DNA of 64,000 bases from Asterella californica (GCA_036924285.1 JAYKYS010000010.1:1550001-1614000); one strand, 5' to 3'. Positions 9,237 to 21,307 are shown, numbered from the stretch's first letter. Made by a program: numbers and translations. The notes: generated by a model not told the origin, from the sequence alone.

Positions 9237-11258
9237 TATCGTGTCGGATATTGCGTGAAGGATGTCCAGGAAAACGCGAGGTTCCTGGCTGTGGAGATGT
9301 TGTGTGCTGAGACAGAGACAAGACAGAGAAAAAACAACCACGAAAGCGAATGCTGCGATATATACCACTCCCAAATGTATGTACACTGTCGGTTCTTTCT
9401 CCTAAGAGCACAGAACTGAAAAACAGACCAGAGCGGTCTGTAACCTGATTCAAAAGCTCCTGAAAACAACCCTTGAATCACAACCCTGACCCAAAATCAC
9501 CGAAGCGTAGCTCAAAGCAAGAGAAACTTCTCTTTGCTAACAAACAGAGCCACAACAGTATCACGCGATCCAAACCCAAGTCCAAACCACATCCATGTAT
9601 AAGCTCTTAGCTAAAGCTAGCTACCACAAGCTGTATACAGCCAACCAGAACTCTAACGAACTCAAAAGAGCAAAACCCGTAGCGAAGAAACCGAAAAAGG
9701 CCTATCTGTGGACTTCCGCCTTTCGCTGAACGGACTTCAGATGTCGATAGGGTCTCCTCCGCTGACTCCGTTGACCCAAGAAACCTTCAAATCCGACTCC
9801 TGATAGTCAAGATATCGTCGATTTTCGGTCGCAGGTGACCGAACCTTCAAGAATTGCTCCCTGCGGCTTAAAACCGCACACCACGCACAAACGGATCGTC
9901 TAAACTGATATCCGTCTTCGCTAGTAGGTAGATCTGGCTACTCTGAACCCAACAAGACTCCAAACAAGCCGTTTGGAGTTCCCCTTGCAAAACTACTCGA
10001 GAAATTTGGTCGCAGGCTACAAAAAACTGACGTAAATCGGCTCCCTGCGGCTCAAATTTGCTCACCACACCCAAACCAACAATCCAATTCACTTACAGTC
10101 TTCTCCTATGCGTACATGAGGACTCCCTGATCGCGTAGGCACCAAGAACGAAGAGCTTGGCTCACCGATCGCGAAGAACAATCCAATCTCAGGTCGCAGG
10201 CGATGAAAACCTGACGCAAGCGCTTCCCTGCGAGCCAATTTCTCCCACAACTCTCAAACCGCCCGATAAAACTTTGTATCGTCTTCAATTTCCTGAAGAA
10301 CTCGTTGTTCTGATCCCGATGGATCCAAGGACAGCAAGTTTGGACTCCGGAACGGCCCGAATGGTCCAACTCTCCTTCACAGGTAACTGAAAACCTCAAT
10401 TCTGCTCCCTGCGTCTCAATTTCTCCCAGAACACAACCCCCGATCCGTCTCTTCAAGAACCGTCTTAACCTGTGCGTAGCCTGCACAGATCTGAACCCAA
10501 CGACGCCTTGCGCGCTTGCATTGGACTCCTAAATCTCCCGAACCGTCCGTTGACAGGTTGCAAGCGCAAGCTAGCCCCTAAGCAGCCCCCTTGTTTACAG
10601 TCTCTGTACGTACAGTTCAACCCTCAATAATAAGAAGCAGGCCCCTTGCGTCTTTGATATAACGCCTGGAGCCCTAAATACCCAGTCAGCAAGTAACCAG
10701 GGGCCTAGCTTGATTTTACCTTCTTTTGAATCGCATAACTTCTTCTCTGCATGTCCAAACGAAGTAAACAAGATGCCCATGGAAAGCTGACAACGAGCTC
10801 TACCCATCCATGTGATGAAAGTGAAGATCCGAAGTTGCGCCAAAAGCCCATAAGCTGGGGCCTAGCTTGTTTTCTCCATCTTTCGAGTCTTGTAACTTTT
10901 CCACTAGGCGTCCAAACGAAGTAGATGAAGTGCCTATGGAAAGCTGACAAGGAGCTCTATCCACTGGTGCGATAAAAACGAAGATCCGAAGTGGTGCCAA
11001 AAACCCGTAAGCTGAGGCCTAGCTTGTTTTCTCCATCTTTCGAGTCCTGTAACTTCTCCACTAGACGTCCAAACGAAGTAGACAAAGTGCCTATGGAAAG
11101 CTGACTAGGAGCTCTACCCATCTATGCGATGAAAATGGAGATCTGAAATTGTGCCAAAAACCCGTAAGCTGGGGCCTAGCTTGTCTTCTCATGAGTGTCT
11201 TTGGAGCGACAAGCATCGAAGTTTGAATTTCAGGTAGGAGCCGGTCCACGACACGACA
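9237..11258 (-). mobile_element. Solo LTR of the B family inside element B's gag
   Basis: This 2022-bp block has the same ends as the two B LTRs (TGTCGTGTCG at 11258, CGACACGATA at 9237). It is flanked by the 4-bp duplication CCGG (9233-9236 and 11259-11262). It is more diverged from the two flanking B LTRs than they are from each other, so it came from a different B-family copy. The 157-bp tandem units are present (TAGCTT at 10706, 10863, 11020 and 11177). It splits the gag frame between residues about 204 and 205. No internal B sequence accompanies it. Confidence 0.92.
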
Positions 11259-11262
11259 CCGG

Positions 11263-11870
11263 TCTTCCAGAAGTATCTCTAGCTTCTCCTGCAACTTCTC
11301 ATCTGCAGCCCGGAGAAATAGCTCTGTCTTGTTGGACTGCAACGTCAACTTCTCCATCCTGGTCAACCGTGAAAACTGCTTCTCAAACTCTCTGAGCAAC
11401 TCAGTAGCTTGTAAACCCTTCCTTGGTTGCTCAACCCACTCCAAGAATGACTTCTTGGTGACTCGATCAGAGTCTTCCAAGAAGTACTCATCCATCAAGG
11501 CACGAGCAAAGGTCTCCCAATCCTTGTTAAAATGCTTCGTTAGCATTTTAACATGATCCCTAATCTCTGGAGCTGCTGCCAACTCAAACGTCTCAATCAT
11601 CTCATCTTCTGAGACCCGGTTCAGCTCCATCTCCTTCACATAATGTCTCAGATACTTTGAGACATCTCTTCCATCAAACTGGTCAATCCTGCTGACCACC
11701 GCTTGTAGCGCCTTTGTTGCCAAAGCTTCCTTCCGCTCATCAGACTGCTGCTGCCGTAAGAACATTGTGAAAGCTTGAAACATCGATGCAGTCGCCGGAT
11801 CCAACTGCACCTTCGGTAACCCACTTGAACCACTAGCTCCATCTCCGTCACCTTTCCCATCCCCACTCAT
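11263..11870 (-). CDS. gag: Element B gag N-terminal part
   Basis: The start is ATG at 11870-11868 (MSGDGKGDGDGASG), about 75 bp after the 5' LTR. A longer open frame reaches 11915 but only through a non-ATG codon. The product is the capsid-like region of a Ty3/gypsy gag. A retrotransposon-gag-like helical stretch contains FARALMDEYFLED, FLEWVEQPRKG and LLREFEKQFSRL, closely matching element C's gag (FERALREEFLEED, LLREFDRRYRQL). It would assemble virus-like particles in the cytoplasm. The frame is cut at 11262 by the solo LTR and continues in phase at 9232 once one TSD copy is removed. The whole gag-PR would be about 802 codons. Confidence 0.85.
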
Positions 11871-11923
11871 GACTGCCAATCTCTTCTTCAAAGTTCCACA
11901 CAGAAGAATCTCCACCCCAGACC

Positions 11924-11941
11924 TTCACGTCGAGTTCACCA
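11924..11941 (-). other. Candidate primer-binding site of element B
   Basis: Three bases after the 5' LTR end the minus strand reads TGGTGAACTCG and onward. Position and the leading TGG (complement of tRNA CCA) fit a PBS. I cannot name the tRNA. Confidence 0.4.
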
Positions 11942-11944
11942 CCG

Positions 11945-13967
11945 TATCGTGTCGGATATTTTGTGCGTGAAGGATGTCCAGGAAAACGCGAGGTTCCTGG
12001 CTGTGGAGATGCTGTGTGCCAAACAGAGACAAGACAGAGAAGAACAACCACGAAAAAGGAATGCTGCGATATATACCACTCTGAAAGTATGTACACTGTC
12101 GATTCTTTCTCCAAACAGCACAAAACTGAAGAAAAGACCAGAGCGGTCTGTAACCTACTTCAGAAGCCCTAAAACAAACCCCTGAAACGTAACCCTAGTC
12201 TGAAATCGCCAAAACGTAGCTCAAAGCAAGAGAAACTTCTCTTTGCTAACAACCAGAGCCACAACAGTATCATGCGATCCAAACCCAAGTCCAAACCACA
12301 TCCACACACTAGCTCTTGGCTAAAGCTAGCTACCACAAGCCATACACAACCAACTAAGTCCTTAACGAACTCAAAAGGACGAAACCTGTAGCAAAGGAAC
12401 CGAAAAAGACCTATCTGGGAACTTTCTCTTTTCGCCAAACGATCTTCAAATGTTGATAGGGTCTCCTTCCCTGACTCCGTTGGCCGAAGAAACCTTCAGA
12501 CCCGGCTCCCGATAGTTGAGATATCGCTAATTTTCGGTCGCAGGTGACCGAACCTTCAAAAACTCCTCCCTGCGGCTTAAAACCGCTCACACCGCACAAA
12601 CGGATCGTCTAAACTGATATCCGTCTTCGCTGGTAGGTAGATCTGGCTACTCTGAACCCAACAAGACTCCAAACAAGCCGTTTGGAGTTCCCCTTGCAAA
12701 ACTACTCGAGAAATTTGGTCGCAGGCTACAAAAAACTGACGTAAATCGGCTCCCTGCGGCTCAAATTTGCTCACCACACCCAAACCAACAATCCAATTCA
12801 CTTACAGTCTTCTCCTATGCGTACATGAGGACTCCCTGATCGCGTAGGCACCAAGAACGAAGAGCTTGGCTCACCGATCGCGAAGAACAATCCAATCTCA
12901 GGTCGCAGGCGATGAAAACCTGACGCAAGCGCTTCCCTGCGAGCCAATTTCTCCCACAACTCTCAAACCGCCCGATAAAACTTTGTATCGTCTTCAATTT
13001 CCTGAAGAACTCGTTGTTCTGATCCCGATGGATCCAAGGACAGCAAGTTTGGACTCCGGAACGGCTCGAACGGTCCAACTCTCCTTCACAGGTAACTGAA
13101 AACCCCAATTCTGCTCCCTGCGTCTCAATTTCTCCCAGAACACAACCCCCGATCCGTCTCTTCAAGAACCGTCTTAACCTGTGCGTAGCCTGCACAGATC
13201 TGAACCCGATGACACCTTGCGCGCGTGTATTGGACTTCCCAATTCTCCAAAACATCCACCGACAGGTCGCAGGAACAAGCAAGCCCCTTAAGCAGCCCCC
13301 TTGCAACAGTCTGTACGTACGAAGTTCAACTCTCAATAATAAGAAGCAGGCCCCTTGCGTGTTTGATATAACGCCTGAAGCCCTAAATACCCAGTCAGCA
13401 AGTAACTAGGGGCCTAGCTTGATTTTACCTTTTTCCGAATCGCATAACTTCTTCTCTGGATGTCCAAACGAAATAAACAAGATGCCCATGGAAAGCTGAC
13501 AACGAGCTCTATCCATCTATGCGATAAAAGTAAAGATCCGAAGTTGCGCCAAAAGCTCGTAAGCTGGGGCCTAGCTTGTTTTCTCCATCTTTCGAGTCCT
13601 GTAACTTCTTCACTATGCGTCCAAACGAAGTAGACAAAGTGCATATGGAATGCTGACAAGGAGCTCTATCCACTGGTGCGATAAGAACGAAGATCCGAAG
13701 TGGTGCCAAAAACCCGTAAGCTGGGGCCTAGCTTATTTTCTCCATCTTTCGAGTCCTGTAACTTCTCCACTAGGCGTCCAAACGAAGTAGACAAAGTGCC
13801 TTTGGAAAGCTGACAAGGAGCTCTACCCATCTATGTGATGAAAATGGAGATCTGAGATTGTGCCAAAAGCCCGTAAGCTGGGGCCTAGCTTGTCTTCTCT
13901 TGAGTGTCTTTGGAGCAACAAGTATCGAAGTTTGAATTTCAAGTAGGAGCCGGTCCACGACACGACA
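11945..13967 (-). repeat. Element B 5' LTR
   Basis: It has the same 2023-bp length as the 3' LTR at 1871-3893 and only scattered substitutions from it. The near-identity dates B's insertion as recent compared with its host, the F-solo LTR. It holds the same 157-bp tandem units (13415 onward) and a TATATA at the position equivalent to 1996-2001 (about 12070). Transcription of B would start here and run leftward. Confidence 0.9.
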
Positions 13968-13971
13968 ACGG

Positions 13972-15542
13972 GTTTTGCCTAGAAAGTCTGTCTTCTCACA
14001 AAACCACGCGTCTTCCAGATATGCAAAAAGGTACTCTGGATCTAAATAAACAACTACTAACTAAAATATCACACAACTATTCACACAGAAGCTCGGGAAG
14101 ACGATCTTCCTGCTTCCAGGTCACTTCTTCCGGTCTTCTCAATATCGTCTTCCCAAAGCGCTTCTCGTCTTTTGGGGGTTCAGCTCGTCTTCTCGCACCT
14201 CTAGAAGACTGTTCTGCTTCGCAGAAGTCAAACTAGCACGGCTGTTACATCTTATTCTCACTCACATTCCAACGGATTAGATTAATCACAGGGTGTATGT
14301 CCCCTGTAGCCTTCCCAAGCTTCTGCCTACGGAAATGGTCTTCCTGCAGCATTACAACAACATTCACCTTCACGGAAGCTCAATAGAAGTCTCGGAAGTT
14401 CACTAGAAGAAGGTAAGAAGATGGGGAAGACGAGAGAAGATGGAGAAGAAGGGAAAATCCAAACAAGAGAAAACAAGATAAAAAGGAGAAATTAAGATTC
14501 CGACAAGCTTCTAGTCCGGATCGTGACTAACAAGCCATCCCTGCCTGTAATAGTTTGGGGACGAAGACAACAAACATGCGTACAGTTACACCGTCTTCTA
14601 CTTGAGGATGTCGTCTTCTGTGGTGGGAAGAAGGCTTCTTTCTTCTTCTCTTCGCTGCTCCGACTACTCTGTCCTCTGGGATCCTTTACCCATAAGATCA
14701 TCCGTACGTGGATCCTAAGTGCTCCACTGAACGAGCCAAGCTGCACTTCCACCACTACTGACAGTCACCGCCACTCAAGAAGAACACTTCCCATGCACAA
14801 TTGGGAGTAAATTCAAGGAACCCACCACCCAGAAGACACGAATGAAGCTTCTGCACTCAAATCAGCAATCCATTCCCCGAGAAGATGTCACATTAGCATT
14901 GGGAAGCTCACTCCCTCTACTTCCTGCGCCTACTCCTCGACACAACAGTCTAGCCAACAGGACTGCACGAGGATGCCGTTCCCTGTTCCTAAACTGTGCA
15001 CTACCTACACCTACATCTTCGAGCCGCTGCTGATAACCAGAGAATGCAGACTTCTTCCTGCGTAATTCCCTTAATCTAACATCGAGCGTAGCTAATCTGT
15101 CTGCACCGTAGAATCTGTATGTGTGTGCAGATCTCTGTATTGTGTCTAGTGTGCTATGAGTCTGCACCGTAAAATGTTGGTGTTTGTGCAGAACTCCTGT
15201 GGCACAGTAGGCATCTGTGGCATCTCTGTGCCTTGAGATGCCACAGATGCATCTCAAGGCAGATGCATCTGTGCCTACTTATGCATCTGCCTTGAGACGT
15301 AGAGGGAATCCCTTCCAATCTTCGACTGTAATCAGGGAAGGATGGGCACCGCCAGAAGGTTGCCACCTCACATGCAAAAACGGTTCCCCTTTCCTAATTA
15401 GCCATCTGGTTGTTTACCATGCGCTGTCTACTCTACCACATGGTCGCTGATCTAAAATTAAATTGGACATGCTATTTCTTAATATAGTATGTTGAGCACT
15501 TACTAAGTTTGGACAAGCTCCTGGTCTTCTGCGCTTTGCTAT
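13972..15542. other. F-solo LTR, gene-poor part with three overlapping palindromes
   Basis: This is LTR sequence (minus orientation) corresponding to the 3' third of the F LTR. I see no convincing gene. It is dense in GAAGAC/GTCTTC. At 15211-15297 there are three overlapping perfect inverted repeats, listed separately. Confidence 0.7.
15211..15297. repeat. Three overlapping perfect inverted repeats
   Basis: The pairs are 15211-15226 with 15235-15250 (16 bp), 15229-15240 with 15250-15261 (12 bp) and 15252-15268 with 15281-15297 (17 bp). The corresponding place in the F LTRs (about 29370-29410) has only one copy of the AAGGCAGATG core, so the repeats were generated in this copy. Confidence 0.85.
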
Positions 15543-16186
15543 CTACTCTAATGACTCGGATGCCATTTCCACATGATCTACTCCTACTTGAACTACTAAA
15601 ACGGCTTCTGATACGTTGGGAAGCCCTGTAATTACCTCGTGTGTCGCTGAGGTGACCTCCTCCTCCACGTTCATCGTTGACTCTGCTGCTGCTGTTTCGG
15701 AAGACAGAAGCGTCTTCTGGGAAGCTGGGTCGACTTGTGCTTCCTCGTTCTTCTGAGACACTAGTTCGACATTGGGAGCCATGGTGATCTCATAAGGGTC
15801 CGGGGAAGTCGCTTCCTCCACTCGGAATATCTGGGAAGACGGCTCTTCTTCCCGTCTTCCAAAGACATCTTGTCTTTCGGGGCGTCTTCCGGGATCTTCT
15901 CGACTTCTAACGCTGTCACTACCAAGTGTACATCGAGTTCGAACTCCTCCTTCTCCAAGTCTGGTCCTGTCAATGATGCGGGTGCTTGGGAAGACGTGTT
16001 TACTGAAGGCGGGATCAAGGGAAGACCATAGAGCGTCTTCACTCTCTCTATCTGCCGGTCCAAGTACCTGAACATACTCTCCTTGCACTCCACAAACATT
16101 GCTTTGGACTCCTCGTCCCACTCTCTAGCTAAGGTAAGGAGCTTCCTACCCGCGGTGAAGTTAAACTTCTTCCGAAGTGCCTCCAC
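15543..16186 (-). pseudogene. Diverged copy of the F LTR-borne ORF (C-terminal half)
   Basis: Two overlapping minus frames (16186-15761 and 16121-15543) together match the C-terminal half of the 544-codon ORF at 39219-40853. The first covers EALRKKFNFTAG, KLLTLAREWD, FRYLDRQIE and VKTLYGLP. The second covers FRVEEATSPDPYEI to the shared end DHVEMASESLE, with the stop at the same place as in F. One frame change between them makes it a pseudogene. Upstream on the minus strand (to about 16440) the coiled-coil part is recognisable but broken. Similarity at protein level across an LTR pair this diverged suggests that the ORF was once under coding constraint; I have not measured this. Confidence 0.65.
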
Positions 16187-17329
16187 CGAGTGAGCTAGTA
16201 ACCTCTGCGCACGAGCTTCCGCTGCTTCCCGCTGCGTCTTCTCGGCTGCAACCTGCGCTTCTGCGGCTTCCCGCAGAGTCTTCCACGTCGTCTTCTCTTC
16301 TGCAAGGGCGGTAAGCTTATCCCGTACGCGCAGAACTTCCTGGTCACGTTGCTATAAGCGCGCTTGCAACTCCTGGTTGCTCTTCTTCAGCTGCGCTAAC
16401 TCCTTGGCAGAAGTGACGTATTTGCTGTGAGTCGAAGGCTCAGTCCTTCCCTAAGTTCTCACAGTCTAGCTTATACTCACAGAAGATGAACCTAGTCTTC
16501 CAGAAGACAGCTACTCCGTCTTCCGGGATTCTAACAGTGCTTCCTAACTTCCTCTCGTCTTCCAGGCTATATCTACTCAATCCTAACTAAGCAAGGCCTC
16601 GCATGGATTACTAAGAAGACAACCCACCTTGCATTACATCCTACTTCCTAACAGAAGATACAAGATTCGCGAAACGTAGAGTGCATAACAGGTTCAGAAG
16701 ATGGTTGCGGGCTCCTGCGGTGACAGTGGCCTCTGGGAAGACTCCCAGGACAGCTTCCAATTCAATGTCGTTCTCGGAAGACCTCCCGAAGTCAGGCTTC
16801 CCTTCACTGGTCTCACCTGTCTTCTTCTTCCTACGTGCAATCTATCCTCACAACAGACTCAAGACATTTGCACTCTGTTCTTCTGACTTCTCACCTCTCA
16901 TACATACTCAGAAGAAGCTTGCTGCTTGGTGGGAAGACATGACCCTCGACCATTCTCTCCAGATTCTGCCAGCAAGTCTTCTCACGACTCTCTCCTAAGT
17001 TCGGGAAGAAGAAGGAATGGCTGCTATGGGTCGGACAGAAGAGATCCAATGGACCCTCACGTCTTCTCGTGCATTTTGCCAGCCCTTCCAGTCTTCTAGT
17101 CTCTCTAGGAAGATGTGGATTTGAGAAGCTTGGAATACCGGGAGGCACATGCCTAGTTCCCGACTTCCAACTTCTCGAAATAACAAACAACTCACCAAGC
17201 CACTCGGAATTCGTACCAAGTCTCTCTTAACACAAAAGCAAAGCAAATCCACTCTTGATACGAATTGGGTACAGTCGACTTCCGAAGACAGTCAGGCTTC
17301 CGAAGCGAATCTTCCGAAGCGTCTTCTGT

Positions 17330-17746
17330 TCAAGGTTTCGGGAGTAGAGGGATGGTAGGGTAGAGAAATTGATAGCTGGGATCTCCAATTTGAGGGCTAG
17401 GAGTAGGGAAGCTCAAATTGAACTCGGGAAGAAGCAAGAAGATGTCTGACAAAAATTGGGTAGCGCTTCCGCGCCCAATGTCACAATACAAAAATAAGGA
17501 TGGAGGAATCGATCGATCAGGTTGCCTGCAAACCACCAGAAAAGCGCAAGGGATACCGAACAAAGGCGAGAAGCAGTGGAGAAAGGAAGAGAACATGGGA
17601 AGAACCTCTACTGTCTTCTGTCGACTTCCCGAGCTGTCTTTAATCTTCCGTGTGCTTCTGGCTCTGGTTCTAGCTCCAATGCGACCCCACAAGGCTGCTT
17701 CCGCAGTCAGCTTCTGACTACGCCTCAATTCCACTTTCGATTCCAC
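17330..17746 (-). other. Open frame in F-solo LTR matching frame at 38076-38645
   Basis: This 138-codon frame matches the 189-codon plus frame found in both F LTRs, sharing KKTVEVL, VCRQPDR, LLLPE, SFPTPS and QFLYPT. There is no good ATG in the F copies, so if it is translated it may be an exon. It may equally be chance openness in a conserved LTR. Confidence 0.3.
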
Positions 17747-18356
17747 TCAGCCACCCTCCAATGTCAGCTTCCGGGAGCTCACAGAAAACCATCTTCAGCT
17801 CGACACTCTTCTGCGCTCAGCAATTCGACTTCGCCTTTCTTCTAGCTTCGAATTGATCCTAATCTCACTCGATTTCACTTCGCTGATTTCCTCTCTCAAA
17901 TCAATCACTCTGAAATCGGTCTTCTCCACCAAGAGCGCTCCTGCTGCGGGAAGCTACGAATCCACTAATGCGCTTCCTGTATCTTCCCCGCAGTTTAAGG
18001 ATTTCGACCCTAGGTGTCTTACCTAACCTACCTACCTGTTCGGTGGGACCCAGTAGGTACAACTACTCCTTTACTGAAGAATCCGTGGTTAGGCCTCCGC
18101 GGTTCGTCGTCTTCCAGAAGATGCGTGTCTTCCGCCGTCTTCCGTCTTGCGAAGACACCACCGAGAAGATGCTCTTCCGAAGATGATCGTCTTTCGAAGA
18201 AGTCAACTTATTATTACAAACAATCCTTAAGATCATCTTCTTGCTAAGGAAGACGTAACCTTAAGTAACAACGCTTCTTCAGTTATACAAACAAGTTATT
18301 ATTCTTAAAAATTTTGAAAATTCGTGAATCCTGTAATTTGTGGGCACCACACAGAC

Positions 18357-20360
18357 CATATAGTTGACTGCGATAAAATATTGAGTCGACTGGAGGAGGT
18401 TCATTTGACTTTATCAGGAGCAAAGCCTATATTTGGAAAACAAAAGGTGTTAATTGTGAGACACATGTGTGGATCTTATGATCGGAAACTTTGTCCAAAC
18501 AAGGTTGATGTCATTCGAAGGATGAAGGAGACATGTGGGTCAGTTACCGAGGTGAGAAGGTTTCTAGGTGCATGTGTTTTTTATCATATATGGATTCCAC
18601 ACTTTGCTCATGTAGCAGATCCGTTGTACAAGTTGTTAAGGAAGGGGCAAAGATTTCAGTGGCAAGAGGAGCAAAGCGAGTCTATGAGGAAGTTGAAGGA
18701 TCTTTTGGCTTCACCACCAACTCTGCGGAAGATAACATATGAGTTGGGCAGATCTGTTATCCTTACTGTTGATATTAGTTTTATTGACATTGGATGGGCT
18801 GTAGGACAAGACAATGAGGATGGAAATAGATATGTGATGCATTTTGGTGCTAAGATATTAAGTTCACGTCAGAGAGACTATCCTCAAGTCAAGAGAGAGC
18901 TATTGGGAGTAGTTAGTGCGATGAAGAGTGAAAAGGAATACTTGATAAGAGCACATGTGGTTGTGGAGACAGATTGTTTACCTCTCTTGGGAATGATCAT
19001 TAGTTATACAACTCCAGATATTGCTATGTTGAGGTGGATAGCATATATCAAGTCCTTGAACCCAGAGTTTAGACATATTGCAGGAAAAGACAATCCTGTG
19101 GCAGATATGTTATCAAGGGCTAGGTATTACGGTGAGAAGGAAATGATAGATGACCAGGAGGATGTGGGAACAGAATTCTATTCTAGTGTTCTTGCTAGAA
19201 AGGATAGAAGTTGTTTTGCAGCTCCATTGGAGTTATTTGAAGAAACTATGTATGATGGCGAGTGGTTGGATCTTGGGCGCTATTTGAGTTCATTGGAAAG
19301 GCAAGAAGGCTGGTCTGATGCAGATTTCAAGAGGATCCGTAGAATAGCTTATGGTTACTTTTTATATGGAAGACATCTGTGGCAGAACCCTAAGCTACAA
19401 GGAGGTGTACCACAGCGGGTGATATGTGCAACAGCAGCTGATCAAGGAGTTCCATGAGAGTCTATGGGCCAGTCATAGAGGAGTTTGGGCTACATTTGTC
19501 AAGATGAAAGAGAAGTATTGGTGGAAGGGTATGTATAAAGATGTAGTACAGTTTGTTTCATCATATATACCTTACTAGATGTATTCCAATATACGCCATC
19601 GTGATGGATTGCATCCTACTTATCCTTTAGCCATTCATTACAAATGAGTAGTGGATCTGGTAACTATACCATTTGGACTTGGACAAATGAGGTATCTAGT
19701 CTTGGCTAGAGAAGATCTATCTAACCAAGTCGAAGGTCGTGCCTTGAAGACGAAGACCACTGCTAGTGTCTGCCGCTTTCTACTTGAAGATGTTATTTGT
19801 AGGTATGAGTGTGTGGGAAAGATCATTGCAGATAGAGGTGAGCTGGATTCACAAGAAGCAGTTGAGTTCTTCAAGCGATTGGGAATCAAGTTGGCGTTAA
19901 CCACAGCTCACAATCCTGAAGGGAATGGAAAGAGTGAACGAGGTCATCCGCCAATCATCAAAGCTTTGGTAAAAGCTTGCAAAGGTAAGATCCGTGAATG
20001 ACCTTGACTGCTATCATTTGCTTTATGGGCAGATCGTACAACTCATAGTACCGTTACAGATTACATGCTAGCAGAGTTGATACTAGGACAAAAACCTGTG
20101 ATGTCGATTGAGGAGATTGTGCCTACTTGGAATGTTTTGTCATGAGAAGATGGTAGAAGTACGAAGGATCTTCTTGCATTAAGGATCCAGCAACTAGAAC
20201 GAAGACCTGAGGATGTTACTAAAGCTGTGGAAAGGTTAAAGACTGCTAGAGAGAGAAACAAAGGCAGATTTGATAGAACGCATAGATTACAACCCTAACC
20301 AATTAAGGAAGGTGATTGGGTGTTAGTCTATGATAGTAGTCTTGATAATTAGCATAGCGC
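18357..20360 (+). pseudogene. Element A segment 2: RT end, RNase H and integrase remnants
   Basis: This continues the pol gene cut at 1749. The region 18357-19457 encodes the RT C-terminus (KILSRLEEVHLTLSGAK, EVRRFLGACVFYHIWIPH), RNase H (VILTVDIS, IGWAVGQDNEDG, QVKRELLGVVSAMKSE, VVETDCLPLLGM) and the start of the integrase linker. A frameshift near 19457 and stops follow, including TAG near 19578 and TGA near 19998. Integrase pieces remain readable: HRGVWATFVKMKEKYWW near 19480, DRGELDSQEAVEFF near 19836-19880 and NPEGNGKSERGH near 19910. At 20360 the gene is cut by element C, and the integrase C-terminus continues at 47418. It is decayed and non-functional. Confidence 0.85.
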
Positions 20361-20872
20361 TGTCGTAGTGCATGACGTTCAAGGTGCAGAAACGGAACTT
20401 CAGAAGACGTTCAACCAGCATTTGTTCGGGAAGCTGCACCCTAGCTTATCAAGCTGGGCAGGAGCTAAGCTGGGGCTATGCTTGGCAAGCTGCCCCCTAG
20501 CTTAAACTGAAATATCACCCTGAAAGAGGTCGAAAGGCATCAGAATGCAGAGCTCGACGAGGAGAGCGACTTCATGCTTCCGGTCTCAACTGAAAGTGTT
20601 TTAAGTAATAGTTAGCACGAGTTTTAGGCTGTGAAATATGTGAAAGAGGGAAATCCGTCGATTCTGGCTCGTGACTCGAACTCAGAATCAGATAGCGTGA
20701 GCGTGTAGGTATTCACAAATACTATAGTTTTGACTCCTTGTTCATTAAAAACGGAGTTGTATAGGGAAGTTAGTGTAGGAAAGGCTAGTAAAGATCTTAC
20801 AGAAAAATTTCTTCAAGTAAACATATGTACAAAAGTTTTTACCTTCTTGAACAGAACCAAAGACCATCCCAG

Positions 20873-21180
20873 TGATAGTGCGCCTGCCTAGGAGGGAAGT
20901 GGTCTCAAGATCAATCCCTCTTGGCCTCTGTTCCCTATTCCGGCATGTTGGCCTCCTGGAAGGGAGTCTATGTTGGATATGCAGCCACGTCTTGCATATC
21001 TAGGGGCGGGAGACCGGTATCTCCCTTAATCGTGGGCTTCCTGGCCTAAGCCTCCGCATGCCAACCTGAATATACTATGGGAGATACCTGGTGCGTATAT
21101 GGGGGGCTGTAAGCCCTGTGGGGCAGTCTCATAAGTGTTGGGGCTTCGGCCTACATTGGATGGCTTGTAGTATATTCAGG
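20873..21180 (+). repeat. SINE-like or MITE-like block inside the LTR of C
   Basis: The start resembles the internal promoter of a tRNA gene: GATAGTGCGCCTGCCTAGG, then GGTCTCAAGATCAATCCC near 20900-20920. The end has a perfect 13-bp inverted repeat CCTGAATATACTA (21065-21077) and its complement (21168-21180). The same block is in the 3' LTR (about 45850-46160), so it was in the LTR before C transposed. Identity as a SINE is tentative. Confidence 0.35.
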
Positions 21181-21307
21181 GTGGCATCAAAATGGCATCG
21201 AGGGCACGGGAAATTTTTGCTGATTATTAAGGACAGCAGAGGAACAGCTTTAGCAGGGGCCTTAAAACTGAAGTGGAAGCGGATATCTTTCTGAGAAATG
21301 TTTCTTA

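Larger units (their letters stand above)
1871..13967 (-). mobile_element. Full-length gypsy element B, with a solo LTR of its own family inside
   Basis: This minus-strand Ty3/gypsy element has LTRs at 11945-13967 (5') and 1871-3893 (3'), both 2023 bp and differing at only a few positions by eye. The target duplication is 4 bp, ACGG (1867-1870 and 13968-13971). The order on the minus strand is 5' LTR, candidate PBS near 11941-11924, gag (ATG at 11870), zinc knuckle, protease, -1 frameshift site, pol, polypurine tract, 3' LTR. Before the solo LTR 9237-11258 landed in gag it had an open gag-PR frame of about 802 codons and an open pol frame, so it was probably competent when inserted. Confidence 0.93.
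1750..18351 (-). mobile_element. Solo LTR of the F family (~4.5 kb), interrupted by element B
   Basis: Positions 1750-1870 and 13972-18351 together make an LTR of the F family in minus orientation. Its outer ends match the ends of the F LTRs at 25714-30676 and 37381-42360: the minus strand starts TGTGGTGCCCAC at 18351 and ends CACTACA at 1750. A 5-bp TSD, CAGAC, flanks it (1745-1749 and 18352-18356) inside element A's pol. No F internal region is present, so it is a solo LTR left by LTR-LTR recombination. It is clearly diverged from the two F LTRs and thus older. Element B (1871-13967) inserted into it, duplicating ACGG. It still carries a recognisable version of the LTR-borne ORF on its minus strand (see 15543-16186). 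Confidence 0.9.

Noticed and set aside
9236..9481. Extension of the B gag-PR frame upstream into the solo LTR
   Set aside because: The frame is open by chance across the LTR border; gag homology stops exactly at the insertion point.
9237..11258. A second complete B element rather than a solo LTR
   Set aside because: Only one LTR length is present between the CCGG duplications; there is no second internal region.
21065..21180. Independent MITE insertion
   Set aside because: The 13-bp inverted repeat is convincing but I find no clear TSD around it, so I only report the block as SINE-like or MITE-like.
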